DNA of 64,000 nucleotides from Shewanella sp. KX20019 (GCF_016757755.1 NZ_CP068437.1:2046001-2110000); one strand, 5' to 3'; counted from the stretch's first letter, positions 1 through 9,653 are shown. Notes: generated by a model from the letters alone, not told the origin. Made by a program: numbers and translations.

Positions 1-2
1 TA

Positions 3-197
3 TCTTCGGTAACTTCAGTTGGTAGTATCGCCACAACCAATCCTATTATATGGCCAAATACAAACTTTAATGGTGCACGATGTGAAACTATTGCAGTTAA
101 AGCGCCGACTGAACCAGAAGGAGGTACTTTGACTATTAGTGTGACAACACCTAGTGGAGTAATTTCAACAGTGGCGGTGATTGATATATCTATGTAA
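3..197 (+). CDS. C-terminal fragment of an unrecognised protein
   Basis: An open frame enters from the left edge and ends at a TAA at 195-197, giving 64 residues. The visible part is rich in Thr, Ser, Val and Ile with alternating hydrophobic residues, which suggests a beta-rich, perhaps exported, domain, and it contains one cysteine. No family is recognisable from this piece. It is followed by a good intrinsic terminator, which supports this being the true end of a gene. The start and most of the protein lie outside the window. Confidence 0.5.
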   Translation, partial: SSVTSVGSIATTNPIIWPNTNFNGARCETIAVKAPTEPEGGTLTISVTTPSGVISTVAVIDISM

Positions 198-240
198 TAG
201 ATATTGTTATGTTTCACAAGAACTTAGGCTTGTAAAAAAT

Positions 241-274
241 AAAAACCACCTTTAATAAGGTGGTTTTTATTTTT
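241..274. terminator. Bidirectional intrinsic terminator
   Basis: The arms ACCACCTT and AAGGTGGT surround a 4-base loop. A-rich sequence precedes them and T-rich sequence follows, so the hairpin can terminate both the rightward partial gene and leftward astB. Confidence 0.85.
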
Positions 275-298
275 ATATCACTTTTAAACGACAAATAC

Positions 299-1636
299 TT
301 ATCTTTGGAACTGATACACACTACCCAACTTCATGATCTGAGTGAGTTCATCAAGTGCGGTACGTGATTCCATCACTAGCTGTGGGTCGGCTAAGTCTGA
401 AACCGATAAACGATCGCGGTAATGCTTATCAACCCATAGGTTTAAGCGTGCAAACAATGCATCATTCATCATGGTATTCTGGTTTACAGCAGCCACTTCA
501 TCTTGATTCATCGCTACACGCAACCGCAAACAAGCGGGCCCTCCGCCATTTTGCATGCTTTGTTTTACATCGAAATAGTGGACTTGCTTTATCGGTGTTC
601 CCAAAGTAACTAGCTCGCTTAAATAAGCGTGCACGGCTGGATTTTCCTGACAGTTTGTTGGCGCGATAATCGCCATCTCACCTGAAGGTAATGTCACCAC
701 TTGTGTGTTAAACAGGTAGCTTTTAACGGCATCTTGAATCGCGACTTTTGCCGTTGGTACTTCTACAAAATGTAATGGCGTTTCACCAAACTTTTGTTTT
801 ATCTCTGCAAATTTAGCTTGTGTATTTAAAAATGCTTGCTCATGATAAAAAAGAACGTTCTGGTTACCAACAGCGATAACATCGTTATGGAACACGCCTT
901 GATCAATCACATCTGGGTTTTGCTGCATGTATACCGTGCCGTCATCATCGAGTTGATGCAGGCGAGCGATGGCTTGCGAGGCTTCTAGAGTTTGGCGTGC
1001 AGGAAACTTTTTAGGTTTTGGCGCCGAAGGATTAGTCGCTTCTTGACCATAAACAAACAGTTCAATACCTGCATGGCCATATTCATTACACAGGCGAGTA
1101 TGGTTGGCTGCACCTTCATCACCAAAGCTTGTGTGTTCAGGCAAATGTTGATGGTGTTTGAAATAACGGCTATCGTTAAATGTGGCTTGAAGAATATTGC
1201 CTGTGGTTACAGGTTCAATACTGCGATGAAGTTTGTCGACTAAGTTGGCTGGCGTGAAATGCAGTTTACCGTCATGGGTATCGGCACTTGGTGATACGGT
1301 CGCCGCGTTTGCCGTCCACATGCTCGAGGCACTGCAGCATGCACGTAACAACGCTGGTGCGTCTTTTGCTGCTTTATTTAAGACTTCAGAGTCTGAGCCT
1401 GTAAAACCGATTCTACGCAGTGTGTGGAGGTCTGGACGCTCCTGAGGCGCAAACATGCCTTGTACTAAACCTAGGTCTGCAAGTGCTTTGGCTTTCTTGA
1501 TCCCTTGTTTGGCAGCATCTTTAGGGCTAGATGTCGCGGCAGCGTTGTTTAAAGAGGCAACGTTTCCGAATGATAAGCCCGCGTAATTATGTGTTGGGCC
1601 GACAAGTCCGTCGAAATTGGCTTCAAAATGCTTCAT
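299..1636 (-). CDS. astB: N-succinylarginine dihydrolase AstB
   Basis: AstB hydrolyses N2-succinylarginine to N2-succinylornithine, ammonia and CO2, the second step of the arginine succinyltransferase (AST) catabolic pathway, in the cytosol. The 445-residue protein has the family's usual length. It begins with the typical segment FDGLVGPTHNYAGLSFGN and carries the family's asparagine- and histidine-rich active-site regions, such as HNDVIAVGNQN and the NGGGPACLRLR stretch near the C-terminus. The ATG at 1634-1636 is preceded by an AAAGGA ribosome site. The gene stands alone here: astA, astC, astD and astE are not adjacent, unlike the enteric operon. A terminator lies just past its stop codon. 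Confidence 0.95.
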   Translation of the reverse strand: MKHFEANFDGLVGPTHNYAGLSFGNVASLNNAAATSSPKDAAKQGIKKAKALADLGLVQGMFAPQERPDLHTLRRIGFTGSDSEVLNKAAKDAPALLRACCSASSMWTANAATVSPSADTHDGKLHFTPANLVDKLHRSIEPVTTGNILQATFNDSRYFKHHQHLPEHTSFGDEGAANHTRLCNEYGHAGIELFVYGQEATNPSAPKPKKFPARQTLEASQAIARLHQLDDDGTVYMQQNPDVIDQGVFHNDVIAVGNQNVLFYHEQAFLNTQAKFAEIKQKFGETPLHFVEVPTAKVAIQDAVKSYLFNTQVVTLPSGEMAIIAPTNCQENPAVHAYLSELVTLGTPIKQVHYFDVKQSMQNGGGPACLRLRVAMNQDEVAAVNQNTMMNDALFARLNLWVDKHYRDRLSVSDLADPQLVMESRTALDELTQIMKLGSVYQFQR

Positions 1637-1969
1637 TCTTTATCCTTTAGGGTAGCTCAGGTGCAATTTCCATTCCTGAGTTATAATTATTGAGCTCAGT
1701 ATACTTAAGCTCAAAGGCTAAACAAGGTGGCTATATTTTTAAAAAATGGTGAATATGCATCAAAATTCACATCTAATAGTTGCTTGATGACTAATAATGA
1801 AATATTAGTTTTTAAATAAGCACTAATTTTTTTCACATTTATTTCAAAAACGCTTAAAAATGGTACTCCAGTGCAAATAAAAGAGGGATTAGCTTGAAAG
1901 TCTTTACACAACCCTCTATATATGGAGCAAATTTTCAGAGTTTTGAAACTTGTTGGCGCAAATTAATTT
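1637..1969. promoter_or_regulatory. Divergent intergenic region between astB and topA
   Basis: This 333-base AT-rich gap must hold the promoters of both divergent genes. It contains an inverted repeat, TTGAGCT at 1690-1696 and AGCTCAA at 1708-1714, that could be an operator close to astB. No promoter can be assigned with confidence. A 66-codon minus-strand reading frame here has no ribosome site or recognisable motif and was not called. Confidence 0.4.
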
Positions 1970-4675
1970 ATGGGTAAATCGCTAGTAATCGTCGAATCAC
2001 CGGCCAAAGCCAAGACTATTAATAAATATCTAGGCAAAGATTTCATCGTTAAGTCGAGTGTGGGTCACATCCGTGATCTACCAACATCGTCGAGTCCTGA
2101 CGCTAATGTGGTCAGTAAGACACCAGCTGAAGTCAAGAAGATGTCTCCAGAGGAGAAGGCTGAGTATAAAAGTTTAAAGGCGAAGCAAGCGTTAGTTGCA
2201 CGCATGGGAGTCGATCCCGAAAAAGGTTGGAAAGCTAAATATCAAACGCTTCCCGGCAAAGAGAAAGTTGTAAAAGAGTTACAAACACTGGCTGAGTCAG
2301 CTGACCACATCTATCTCGCAACCGATTTGGATAGAGAGGGTGAGGCGATTGCTTGGCATCTCCAGCAAGTCATTGGTGGAGATCAGTCCCGCTACCAGCG
2401 CGTCGTTTTTAATGAGATTACTAAATCGGCGATTCAAGACGCATTTAGTCAGCCATCGGTGCTAGATACTAACATGGTCAATGCGCAACAAGCGCGTCGA
2501 TTCTTAGACCGTGTTGTGGGCTTTATGGCATCACCGTTACTTTGGAAAAAAGTGGCGCGCGGACTGTCTGCTGGACGAGTTCAATCAGTTGCTGTGCGTT
2601 TAGTTGTTGAACGTGAAAGTGAAATTAAAGCGTTTGTACCTGAAGAGTTTTGGGATGTCCACGCTGAGTTAAATACTTTAGCTGACGAGCTGTTAAAAAT
2701 GCAGGTCGTTAAATATCAGAATAAAGCATTTAACCCTGTTAATCAGACAGAAGCAGACACTGCCGTAAGTGCATTGTCGCAGTCTAGCTTCGTTGTTGCA
2801 GCGCGTGAAGACCGTGCAACGCAAAGTAAGCCATCGGCACCTTATATCACCTCAACGTTACAACAAGCAGCAAGTACACGTTTAGGTTATGGCGTTAAAA
2901 AGACAATGATGATGGCGCAGCGCTTATATGAAGCGGGCCACATTACTTATATGCGTACCGATTCAACCAACTTAAGCCAAGAAGCACTGGATAATGTGCG
3001 AGAAATGATTGGCAAAGAGTTTGGTGATAAGTATCTACCAGAAGCTCCACTTCGTTACGGCAGCAAAGAGGGGGCACAAGAGGCTCACGAAGCGATTCGT
3101 CCGTCGAATGTGAAAGTCACAGCGGCATCTCTAACAGATATGGAGCGTGATGCTCAGCGTTTATATGAGTTGATCTGGCGTCAATTTGTATCCTGTCAGA
3201 TGACACCAGCAAAGTATGACGCGACGCGTCTTACCGTCAAAGCAGGTGAATATGAGCTAAAAGCCACTGGACGTACGTTACGTTTTGATGGTTGGACCCG
3301 AGTTCAAACGGCTGTTAAGAAAAAGAACGAAGAAGACAATACACTGCCTGTTGTCGCTAAAGGCGACAAGGTTAAGCTCAAAGAGCTACTGCCTAAACAG
3401 CACTTTACTAAACCTGCTGCACGTTACAGTGAAGCGTCATTAGTAAAAGAGCTTGAAAAGCGCGGTATTGGTCGTCCATCTACATACGCGACGATTATTT
3501 CGACCATTCAAGATAGAGGCTACGTAAAGGTTGATAACCGTCGTTTCTATGCTGAGAAAATGGGTGAAATCGTCAGTGACAGACTTGTCGGCAGTTTCCA
3601 AGATTTAATGAGCTATGATTTCACCGCAAGCATGGAGCAGACATTAGATGATGTTGCTCAAGGCAAGCTGGAGTGGAAAAAAGTACTCGACGGTTTCTAT
3701 AAGGATTTCACCAAACAGTTAGAGCACGCTGAATTACCACCTGAAGAGGGCGGTATGCGTCCTAATGAGATGGTAATGACGGATATTAAGTGTCCTACCT
3801 GTGGTCGTCCAATGGGTATCCGTACCGGTACAACCGGTGTATTCCTAGGTTGTTCAGGCTATGCATTACCTCCAAAAGAGCGTTGTAAGACGACCTTAAA
3901 CTTAACGCCTGGCGAAGAAGCGATAAGTGAAAGTGCTGAAGATGCAGAAACTGAAGCATTACGTGCAAAACATCGCTGCGGTATATGTGGCACTGCTATG
4001 GATAGCTATCTCATCGATGAAAAACGAAAACTGCACATCTGTGGCAATAACCCCACGTGTGAAGGTATTGAAATCGAAGAGGGGCAATTTAAGATTAAGG
4101 GTTATGAAGGGCCCATTATTGAGTGCGATCGTTGTCAAAACGATATGGAACTTAAGAATGGTCGTTTCGGTAAGTATTTTGGTTGCACTAATTCTGAATG
4201 TAAGAATACGCGTAAGCTGCTAAAAAGCGGCGAAGCTGCGCCACCAAAGGAAGACCCTATTCACCTGCCAGATCTTAAATGCACTAAGTCTGATGCTTAT
4301 TTTGTATTGCGAGATGGCGCTGCAGGGATCTTCCTTGCCGCCAGTACCTTCCCTAAGTCCCGTGAGACACGTGGCCCATTAGTTGAAGAGCTGGTTAAGT
4401 ACAGAGAGCTGTTATGGCCTAAGTACGCTTTCCTTGCCGATGCACCGATTGCTGATGATGATGGTAATCTAGCGTCAGTGCGCTTTAGCCGAAAGACAAA
4501 GGAGCAATACGTTGCAACCGATGTAGATGGTAAAGCGACAGGCTGGAATGCTAAGTTTATTGACGGAAAGTGGGTTGCTGAAGCCAAGGCAAAGGCAAAA
4601 CCTAAAGCGAAAGCTAAGCCTAAAGCCAAGCCAAAGGCTAAAGCAAAACCGAAAGCAGAACCGAAAGGTAAGTAA
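1970..4675 (+). CDS. topA: DNA topoisomerase I
   Basis: Type IA topoisomerase that relaxes negative supercoils by nicking and passing one strand. The 901-residue protein opens with the Toprim domain (KSLVIVESPAKAKTINKYLG; acidic motif DLDREGEA near residue 120). The catalytic tyrosine lies in the segment YMRTDSTNLS near residue 327. After about residue 600 there are Cys4 zinc-ribbon modules (CPTCGRPMG, CGICG, CDRC) and a winged-helix-like tail region. The last ~35 residues are a low-complexity Lys/Ala/Pro tract likely to bind DNA nonspecifically. A strong terminator follows, so the gene appears monocistronic. The assigned ATG begins directly with the conserved N-terminus. Confidence 0.98.
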   Translation: MGKSLVIVESPAKAKTINKYLGKDFIVKSSVGHIRDLPTSSSPDANVVSKTPAEVKKMSPEEKAEYKSLKAKQALVARMGVDPEKGWKAKYQTLPGKEKVVKELQTLAESADHIYLATDLDREGEAIAWHLQQVIGGDQSRYQRVVFNEITKSAIQDAFSQPSVLDTNMVNAQQARRFLDRVVGFMASPLLWKKVARGLSAGRVQSVAVRLVVERESEIKAFVPEEFWDVHAELNTLADELLKMQVVKYQNKAFNPVNQTEADTAVSALSQSSFVVAAREDRATQSKPSAPYITSTLQQAASTRLGYGVKKTMMMAQRLYEAGHITYMRTDSTNLSQEALDNVREMIGKEFGDKYLPEAPLRYGSKEGAQEAHEAIRPSNVKVTAASLTDMERDAQRLYELIWRQFVSCQMTPAKYDATRLTVKAGEYELKATGRTLRFDGWTRVQTAVKKKNEEDNTLPVVAKGDKVKLKELLPKQHFTKPAARYSEASLVKELEKRGIGRPSTYATIISTIQDRGYVKVDNRRFYAEKMGEIVSDRLVGSFQDLMSYDFTASMEQTLDDVAQGKLEWKKVLDGFYKDFTKQLEHAELPPEEGGMRPNEMVMTDIKCPTCGRPMGIRTGTTGVFLGCSGYALPPKERCKTTLNLTPGEEAISESAEDAETEALRAKHRCGICGTAMDSYLIDEKRKLHICGNNPTCEGIEIEEGQFKIKGYEGPIIECDRCQNDMELKNGRFGKYFGCTNSECKNTRKLLKSGEAAPPKEDPIHLPDLKCTKSDAYFVLRDGAAGIFLAASTFPKSRETRGPLVEELVKYRELLWPKYAFLADAPIADDDGNLASVRFSRKTKEQYVATDVDGKATGWNAKFIDGKWVAEAKAKAKPKAKAKPKAKPKAKAKPKAEPKGK

Positions 4676-4698
4676 GTTGTTTGGTTTGAAAGCTTAAT

Positions 4699-4728
4699 AA
4701 AAAGCCCCGACTATATCGGGGCTTTTTA
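4699..4728. terminator. Intrinsic terminator after topA
   Basis: The perfect arms AAAAAGCCCCGA and TCGGGGCTTTTT flank a short loop. A- and T-runs on the two sides allow function in both directions, also serving the convergent gene at 4786. Confidence 0.92.
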
Positions 4729-4785
4729 ATGTTTGTTTTTAATGTGATTGGTTGTCAAATCATAGAGCGTTAGTGTGCTAATCGC

Positions 4786-5562
4786 TTACCACTTGCGTTT
4801 TGGTTGGAACAGCACGTCAATATCATCCTCTTCAGCTCTTGGCTTTACAGCTTGAGGTTGGGCCAGTTTTTGTGCGCCCATTATTTCGTCTAACATTGTC
4901 TTAGCTTCGTCGACTTTCTTTGCTATGAAAGGATCATTTGGCGTTTGTGCTTTAATGGTATGCAACGTTGCTAAAGCTTTAGTGACCATCTGTTTTGCTG
5001 AGCCGTATTGCTTCATAAAACAAGCTGCTCTGCCTCTTGCGAGCATAGAGTCAACGTTAATTCTAAGCTGTAGACTGTCTATTCTTAACTCTTCTTGACT
5101 GAAGACGGCAGGTTCGACTCGTCCTTTATTGTGTTCAGATCTCAGTATGGCTTTCATCTTTTTAAGAGTCTGGACTAACGTGAGCACCTGTCTATCGTTA
5201 TCAGGTAGTCTAAACTGTTCAATGGCGGGTGCAGATTTAGGTGAACTGTTGAGTACTTCTATTTGGCTACGCAGATCATATAGTCGGCGTTCATAATCAT
5301 TTTTTTGTACAGGTGATAATGAAGCGGCGATATTAAGGGCTTCCTCTATTCTTTTATATAGCACGAGTACTATATTGCTGGAGCAGGGAATAAGCCCCGT
5401 GTTAGAAAGCACAGCTTCTGTTTCATCAATGATCGCCCTCTGTCGAGCAAGCTCTGTGCGCCTTTCAGCTTCCACACGCGCTTTTTGTTGTTGAATGATG
5501 CTAGTGCCAATAATAAGAAGAAGCAAAACACCGATCAAAACAAAGACTGAAACGATAATCAT
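4786..5562 (-). CDS. Membrane-anchored hypothetical protein
   Basis: The 258-residue protein is not assigned to a family. Residues 2-22 form one hydrophobic helix. It is followed by a basic, Gln/Glu/Arg-rich segment (QQQKARVEAERRTELARQR) that looks like the start of a coiled coil, so the bulk is probably a helical domain tethered to the inner membrane. The N-terminus has no lipobox. The rest is Leu- and Lys-rich and helical, resembling TPR-like or alpha-hairpin folds (for example GSAKQMVTKALATLH), but no clear repeat register is visible. It lies convergent with topA and divergent from cysB. I infer a conserved genus-level protein of unknown role. Confidence 0.75.
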   Translation of the reverse strand: MIIVSVFVLIGVLLLLIIGTSIIQQQKARVEAERRTELARQRAIIDETEAVLSNTGLIPCSSNIVLVLYKRIEEALNIAASLSPVQKNDYERRLYDLRSQIEVLNSSPKSAPAIEQFRLPDNDRQVLTLVQTLKKMKAILRSEHNKGRVEPAVFSQEELRIDSLQLRINVDSMLARGRAACFMKQYGSAKQMVTKALATLHTIKAQTPNDPFIAKKVDEAKTMLDEIMGAQKLAQPQAVKPRAEEDDIDVLFQPKRKW

Positions 5563-5698
5563 AGGGGGTCCAAATATTTTACAGTGCTTTTAATGCTACT
5601 ATAAATCAACATTCTAGGATAGTAATCTTCATCATGGTTTGGCTATTATCAGTTCGCACGGATTAACAATTATGGTATATTCCATTTGATTTAATTAT

Positions 5699-5717
5699 TT
5701 CGTTATACTATAACGAA
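5699..5717. promoter_or_regulatory. Palindromic candidate operator upstream of cysB
   Basis: A perfect palindrome, TTCGTTATA-C-TATAACGAA, lies about 70 bases before the cysB start. Its spacing fits the T-N11-A pattern of LysR-family sites, and CysB is known to repress its own gene in enteric bacteria. Autoregulation here is inference. Confidence 0.5.
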
Positions 5718-5788
5718 TAAATATACTTAAATGTGTTATTGCTTATCTAATAATGGATCTGTAAGCCTACCAAAGAGAAGGACTAAAG

Positions 5789-6763
5789 ATGAAGTTGCAG
5801 CAACTTAGATATATTGCAGAGGTGGTTAACCATAACCTCAATGTTTCTGCTACGGCAGAAAACCTCTATACTTCTCAACCTGGTATTAGTAAGCAAGTCC
5901 GTATGCTTGAAGACGAACTTGGTATTCAAATATTTGGTCGTAGCGGTAAGCACTTAACCCATGTGACTCCAGCTGGTCTTCAGGTTATTAGCATTGCGAA
6001 TGATATTTTAGGCAAAGTAGAAAGTATTAAGAAAGTTGCCGAAGAATATACTAAACCTGATCAAGGTGAGCTAAATATTGCGACTACTGATACACAAGCT
6101 CGCTACGCTTTACCGCATATTATTCAGGGCTTTATTGACCGTTACCCAAAAGTTAATCTGCATATGCATCAAGGCACACCGTCACAGATCAGTGAGTTAG
6201 CAGCCCGTGGCGACGCAGATTTTGCAATTGCAACAGAAGCGATGCATCTTTATAGCGATCTTATTATGTTGCCGTGTTATCACTGGAATCGCTCAATAGT
6301 GGTCACCCGCGATCATCCGTTAGCCTCTAGAAGTCATATCAGTATCGAAGATCTCGGTCGCTTCCCCTTAGTCACTTATGTATTTGGTTTTGATCGCGCA
6401 TCTGAGATTGAGAAATCATTTAACCGTGCAGGTCTTGAGCCACGTGTCGTCTTCAGTGCAACCAGTGCCGATGTGCTAAAAACGTACGTCAGGTTAGGGT
6501 TAGGTGTTGGTGTTATTGCTTCAATGGCAATCGATGAGCATATGGATAAAGATTTAGTTGCGATCGATGCAAGTCATCTATTTGCTCACAGTACCACCAA
6601 GATTGGTTTCAGAAAGGGTAACTTCTTAAGAACTTACATGTACGATTTCATCGAACATTTTGCGCCTCATTTAACTCGCACTGTTGTTGAAAAAGCGGTT
6701 GCGCTGAGAGATCCACAGCAGATTGAAGCGATGTTCGCAGATATGCAACTGCCCGTTAGGTAG
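5789..6763 (+). CDS. cysB: LysR-family regulator CysB
   Basis: Transcriptional regulator of sulfate assimilation and cysteine synthesis that senses N-acetylserine. The 324-residue length is exactly typical. The N-terminal winged helix-turn-helix spans residues 1-60 (MKLQQLRYIAEVVNHNLNVS, TSQPGISKQVRMLEDELG). A periplasmic-binding-like effector domain follows from about residue 90, with the CysB-type TTDTQARYALP stretch that contacts effector. The ATG follows an AGAAGGA ribosome site. The gene is flanked by its own palindrome upstream and a terminator downstream, so it is monocistronic. Confidence 0.96.
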   Translation: MKLQQLRYIAEVVNHNLNVSATAENLYTSQPGISKQVRMLEDELGIQIFGRSGKHLTHVTPAGLQVISIANDILGKVESIKKVAEEYTKPDQGELNIATTDTQARYALPHIIQGFIDRYPKVNLHMHQGTPSQISELAARGDADFAIATEAMHLYSDLIMLPCYHWNRSIVVTRDHPLASRSHISIEDLGRFPLVTYVFGFDRASEIEKSFNRAGLEPRVVFSATSADVLKTYVRLGLGVGVIASMAIDEHMDKDLVAIDASHLFAHSTTKIGFRKGNFLRTYMYDFIEHFAPHLTRTVVEKAVALRDPQQIEAMFADMQLPVR

Positions 6764-6785
6764 TGATAGGAAATGATTGATAGCC

Positions 6786-6815
6786 AAAAAAAACCTCGCA
6801 ATGCGAGGTTTTTTT
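6786..6815. terminator. Bidirectional terminator between cysB and sdaA
   Basis: The arms AAAAACCTCGCA and TGCGAGGTTTTT are nearly loop-free at the centre and carry an A-run on one side and a T-run on the other. They terminate the two convergent genes. Confidence 0.92.
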
Positions 6816-6833
6816 GTTGAAAGATAATGGGGG

Positions 6834-8210
6834 TTAGCACTCAACGATATTAACAGCCAAACCACCTTTAGCAGTTTCTTTATACTTGCTACGCATATCT
6901 TTGCCCGTATCCATCATGGTCTTAATCACTTTGTCTAAAGACACCTTGTGGTTACCGTCACCGCGCATTGCCATTCGTGAGGCGTTAATTGCTTTTACGG
7001 CGCCCATGGCATTACGTTCAATGCAGGGGACCTGCACCAAGCCGCCAACGGGATCACAGGTTAAGCCTAAGTTATGCTCCATACCGATTTCAGCTGCATT
7101 CTCAACATGCTCTACTGTACCGCCCATTATCTCAGTTAGTGCGGCAGCAGCCATTGAGCAGGCCACACCGACTTCACCTTGACAGCCTACTTCTGCACCG
7201 GAGATGGATGCATTCTTTTTGTAAAGAATACCAATCGCAGCAGCAGTAAGTAGGTAACGACAACACACGTCCATATCCACTTCTTGTACGAACATATCGT
7301 AATAACTGAGTACTGCAGGAATGATCCCCGCGGCGCCGTTGGTTGGTGCAGTAACAACGCGATCGCCTGCCGCATTTTGCTCATTGACTGAAAGTGCAAA
7401 CAGGTCTACCCAGTCCATCGCAGTAAATGGATCGACCACACTTTTCCCTTCCGCCTTTAATCTGCGGTAAAGCGATGGTGCGCGGCGTCTTAGCTTTAAT
7501 CCACCGGGGAGAATACCCTCTTTTTGATAACCCCGTTCCACACAGGTTTTCATAGTTTGCCAAATTTGCCACAGTTGCTCTTGTATGGCGTCAGAGTCTG
7601 CAATACTGAGCTCATTAGCCATCATTAATGATGAAATACTAAAGCCGTGTTCAGTACAGAGTTCAAGTAGTTGTTGTGCTGAGTCAAAATCATACGGGGC
7701 AGATTTTATAGGTGCAGCTGGAGAGGCATCTTGGGCTGTGATCTCATCTTCATCCAAAATAAAACCACCACCTACGGAGTAATAGGTCCGTTCATAGATG
7801 CATTTACCATTAGCGTAAGCATAAAGGGTCATGGCATTGGCATGGGCGGGTAGGCTCTTACGTCTATGATAGGTAACACCGTTTGCACGAGAAAACTTCA
7901 CTTCTCGGCCATCACTGAGCAATAACTTTTCATTATTGCTGACGTTTTCTAAAATGGCATCAATCTTATCGGTATCAACGGTATCTGGTGCTTCTCCCAT
8001 CAAACCGAGTATCACGGCTTTACCTGTACCATGTCCTTTACCAGTTTGGCCCAGTGAGCCAAATAGTTCTGACCGTAACTCATCAGTAGATTCAAATAGA
8101 CCTTGTTCTGAGAGCTCATTTATAAAAATGTTGCCCGCTTTCATCGGGCCTACCGTGTGTGAACTTGATGGGCCAATGCCTATCTTAAACATGTCGAATA
8201 CGCTAATCAT
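6834..8210 (-). CDS. sdaA: L-serine ammonia-lyase, iron-sulfur dependent
   Basis: Deaminates L-serine to pyruvate and ammonia using a [4Fe-4S] cluster. The 458-residue protein is the single-chain form, with the beta domain (MISVFDMFKIGIGPSSSHT at the start) fused to the catalytic alpha domain. Cluster cysteines are visible in GAEVGCQGEVG and in LTCDPVGGLVQVPCIERN near the C-terminus, matching the three-cysteine pattern of the family. The gene is monocistronic and convergent with cysB. The organism may use it for serine catabolism; sdaB or sdaC transport genes are not adjacent. Confidence 0.95.
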   Translation of the reverse strand: MISVFDMFKIGIGPSSSHTVGPMKAGNIFINELSEQGLFESTDELRSELFGSLGQTGKGHGTGKAVILGLMGEAPDTVDTDKIDAILENVSNNEKLLLSDGREVKFSRANGVTYHRRKSLPAHANAMTLYAYANGKCIYERTYYSVGGGFILDEDEITAQDASPAAPIKSAPYDFDSAQQLLELCTEHGFSISSLMMANELSIADSDAIQEQLWQIWQTMKTCVERGYQKEGILPGGLKLRRRAPSLYRRLKAEGKSVVDPFTAMDWVDLFALSVNEQNAAGDRVVTAPTNGAAGIIPAVLSYYDMFVQEVDMDVCCRYLLTAAAIGILYKKNASISGAEVGCQGEVGVACSMAAAALTEIMGGTVEHVENAAEIGMEHNLGLTCDPVGGLVQVPCIERNAMGAVKAINASRMAMRGDGNHKVSLDKVIKTMMDTGKDMRSKYKETAKGGLAVNIVEC

Positions 8211-8589
8211 GCTAAACCTTTATTGTTCTAGTTATACCCAATATTACTAAGATCGTCTACGCGTGGTTAATTGAGCATATAGTTGTATATGTCGATTAAT
8301 CAGCGTAAAAAACTTAAGCTTAATGTTAATCTTAGTTGCTTGAATTAATTGGCGTAAAAAGTATCCCATACTTTAGCTTTATTTATAGCATTAGTTTTTT
8401 TACATCTAATGCCAAAGCATTAGATAAACTAATTTTAGTGTAAGATGTATAATTTCATTAAGTATGTTTTGAATAGATTTTATAGTCTATATATAACAAA
8501 GCTTTAACTTGCCTCTATTAGGTGAACGATGTTTTACTTAGCCTTTTTTCGCATGTTTTTTTAGTCATAAATTATTTTTTAGAGGTGAT
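8211..8589. promoter_or_regulatory. AT-rich divergent region between sdaA and nagZ
   Basis: This 379-base gap is strongly AT-rich, with several TATAAT-like and TTGAAT-like words, consistent with promoters for both divergent genes. I see no reading frame, no strong hairpin and no RNA gene in it. nagZ is preceded at its 3' end by AGAGGTG, a good ribosome site. Confidence 0.4.
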
Positions 8590-9603
8590 ATGAGTTATTT
8601 GATGCTAGACGTTGATTCGACTGTTTTAAGTGATGATGAGGCAAAGCAGCTAGCCCACCCAATGATTGGTGGTCTAATCTTGTTTAGCCGTAACTACGCT
8701 GATCGCAATCAACTTATACAACTCATTCGGTCAATAAGGGCAGTTCGTGCCGATATTTTAATTGCGGTTGACCAAGAGGGCGGACGGGTACAGCGTTTTA
8801 GAGACGGTTTTACAATATTGCCTGCAATGGGCGATATATTACCAGCGGCTAAGGGCGATATCAGGCTGGCCTGCTCTTGGGCTACGGAGTTAGGCTTCCT
8901 TATGGCGATAGAGCTTCTAGCTATCGATGTCGACTTGAGTTTTGCACCGGTGCTCGATCTCAATGGTATTAGCCAAGTGATTGGCAAACGTAGTTTTAGT
9001 GATAATAAGGATGAAGTTGAATTACTTGCAAATGCATTTATTGCAGGGATGGAACATGCTGGAATGGCCAGCGTGGGTAAACATTTCCCAGGGCACGGCA
9101 GTGTAGAGGCTGATTCACATATCGCTAAGCCTGTCGACACAAGGCCAAAAGAGTCTATTTTTGCTAATGATATGCAGCCGTTTAAGGAGCTTATAGCGAA
9201 GGAACGACTGCAAGGGATCATGCCTGCACATGTTATTTATCCAAATGTAGATCCGCATCCAGCTGGATTCTCGACGTTTTGGCTGCAAGATGTTCTGCGT
9301 AAAGAGCTTGGATTTAATGGGGTAATCTTCTCTGATGACTTAGGGATGAAAGGTGCGGCTGTTGCTGGAGGTTATTGTGAGCGGGCGCAGGCTGCTATTG
9401 ATGCAGGCTGCAACATGATTCTGGTCTGTAATGACAGTGTCGGTGCTACCGAGGTACTCCATGGCGTTAATTGGCCTAAGCAGGAGCAAAAAGTTAGTGC
9501 CAATTTGTTAAAACCTAAACTGGATGTTGTGGCTAATGCATTGCAAGATAATGGACGTTGGGAAAAAGCCAAAGCAATAGCAGCTGAAATTTTGAAAGAT
9601 TGA
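8590..9603 (+). CDS. nagZ: Beta-N-acetylhexosaminidase NagZ
   Basis: Cytoplasmic glycoside hydrolase family 3 enzyme that removes N-acetylglucosamine from 1,6-anhydromuropeptides during cell-wall recycling. In other Gram-negatives its product induces AmpC beta-lactamases. The 337-residue protein shows the GH3 signature KHFPGHGSVEADSH at 164-177 with the catalytic histidine on the mobile loop, and the nucleophile aspartate in IFSDDLGMKG near 249. It lies 122 bases upstream of ycfP, the same pairing as in enterics. A dispersed REP-like repeat sits between them. Confidence 0.95.
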   Translation: MSYLMLDVDSTVLSDDEAKQLAHPMIGGLILFSRNYADRNQLIQLIRSIRAVRADILIAVDQEGGRVQRFRDGFTILPAMGDILPAAKGDIRLACSWATELGFLMAIELLAIDVDLSFAPVLDLNGISQVIGKRSFSDNKDEVELLANAFIAGMEHAGMASVGKHFPGHGSVEADSHIAKPVDTRPKESIFANDMQPFKELIAKERLQGIMPAHVIYPNVDPHPAGFSTFWLQDVLRKELGFNGVIFSDDLGMKGAAVAGGYCERAQAAIDAGCNMILVCNDSVGATEVLHGVNWPKQEQKVSANLLKPKLDVVANALQDNGRWEKAKAIAAEILKD

Positions 9604-9653
9604 TTTAGCGCAATGAATTCTATAGCTTAGCTTGTTAGGTTAGCTATTATTAA

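Noticed and set aside
1711..1911. 66-codon minus-strand frame upstream of topA
   Set aside because: No ribosome site, no family motif, and it lies in the promoter gap of two divergent genes.
4297..4629. 110-codon antisense frame over the end of topA
   Set aside because: It arises from the repetitive Lys/Ala/Pro-coding tract and mirrors that composition.
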